Shown here piece by piece: positions 4,993 through 5,170 of a stretch of DNA of 5,170 nt. The stretch is from contig CBDUWP010000094.1 of NCBI GenBank assembly GCA_965370955.1, positions 1 through 5,170 of the forward strand. The letters are read 5' to 3'. The first letter of the stretch is position 1, and the number at the start of each line of letters is the position of its first letter. The position numbers and the translations under genes were made by a program. The notes below the pieces were generated by a model. That model made no database searches. It saw nothing but the letters and a program-made list of their open reading frames with translations, and was not told the origin of the DNA. This DNA comes from CBDUWP01 sp965370955. Lineage in GTDB: Bacteria > Planctomycetota > Phycisphaerae > Sedimentisphaerales > Anaerobacaceae.

Positions 4993-5033
4993 AGATTGTC
5001 GAAGTGTGTCATTGTGAAATCTGCATTTCAGCG
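4975..5033. repeat. Two copies of a TGTCATTG-type intergenic repeat
   Basis: TGTCATTGCGAA (4975-4986) and TGTCATTGTGAA (5007-5018) match at 11 of 12 positions and are spaced 32 bp apart. The second is followed by the hairpin TGAAAT-CTGC-ATTTCA (5015-5030) and GCGAG (5031-5035 region). GTCATTGCGA followed by purine-rich sequence resembles a short dispersed intergenic repeat seen in many bacterial genomes. No transposase or flanking target duplication is visible. Confidence 0.5.
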
Positions 5034-5035
5034 AG

Positions 5036-5170
5036 AACCAGTTTTTTCAATTCATGGCTTTACTTTTTTTTGCGTCTTTTGATTGTCATTTTTTTATTTT
5101 TTTCAGCTGCTGCAGGAGCGATAATTTTGACAGCCTTATTGACATTAGCAACTTTGAGTCATCCTGTCGT
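5036..5170. other. Right-hand end without a supportable gene
   Basis: This AT-rich stretch has three long T runs and no convincing coding signal. On the minus strand, positions 5158-5060 read as a Lys/Ala-rich tail (KAVKIIAPAAAEKNKK and further basic residues) ending in TAA, but a TGA lies in frame at 5161-5159 and there is no ATG, GTG or TTG between it and this tail. The neighbouring minus frame is open from the edge (5169) to a TGA at 5086. A C-terminal fragment of a minus-strand gene entering from the right is possible, but only with a frameshift. Confidence 0.5.

Noticed and set aside
4975..5018. A CRISPR array
   Set aside because: There are only two 12-bp repeats, no repeat-length unit of the CRISPR type, and no cas genes in the window.
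5054..5170. Plus-strand frame from ATG 5054 open to the right edge
   Set aside because: It has no ribosome binding site, and its Phe-rich translation comes from T runs, without any recognisable motif.

Overview
The window reads as chromosomal DNA from an AT-rich planctomycete, most likely of the class Phycisphaerae (Sedimentisphaerales-like). This rests on the combination of protein types: a PEP-CTERM sorting signal, a pseudopilin with an H-X9-D C-terminal motif, a secreted protein with paired dockerin-like repeats in the cysteine-containing form (D-x-N-x-[DN]-C), and a DNA polymerase I beginning I-I-D-G-H-A. No gene here is a phylogenetic marker that I could place more precisely.

Layout. 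Positions 1-788 (minus strand) hold the 5' part of polA, cut by the window edge. A 175-bp divergent intergenic region follows, with a convincing plus-strand promoter whose spacer contains a near-perfect 14-bp palindrome. This promoter drives a two-gene unit: hemP (964-1137, a 57-residue HemP-type protein) and a DUF4405-type three-helix membrane protein with four histidines (1145-1513). A 217-bp gap contains a U9 terminator nested in further inverted repeats, possibly a structured leader RNA.

The second block is a probable four-gene unit for the cell envelope. It comprises a PEP-CTERM surface protein (1731-2420), a hairpin (2440-2468), a type II secretion or type IV pilus-like pseudopilin (2487-3230), a secreted paralog of the PEP-CTERM protein that carries two dockerin-like calcium loops instead (3243-4193), and a lipoprotein with a His/Asp-rich stretch and an FmdE-like domain (4225-4914). 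The last three genes are tightly spaced (12 and 31 bp). The right end (4915-5170) shows hairpins and two copies of a short TGTCATTG-type repeat, but no gene I can support.

How the genes may work together. HemP and DUF4405 point to iron or heme. The lipoprotein looks metal-binding. The two paralogous surface proteins share one predicted beta-rich domain but have different C-terminal localisation modules, with a pseudopilin between them. My working hypothesis is a metal- or heme-linked envelope module. The sequence supports the adjacency and the protein families; the shared function is inference. No TonB receptor, ABC transporter or exosortase lies in the window.
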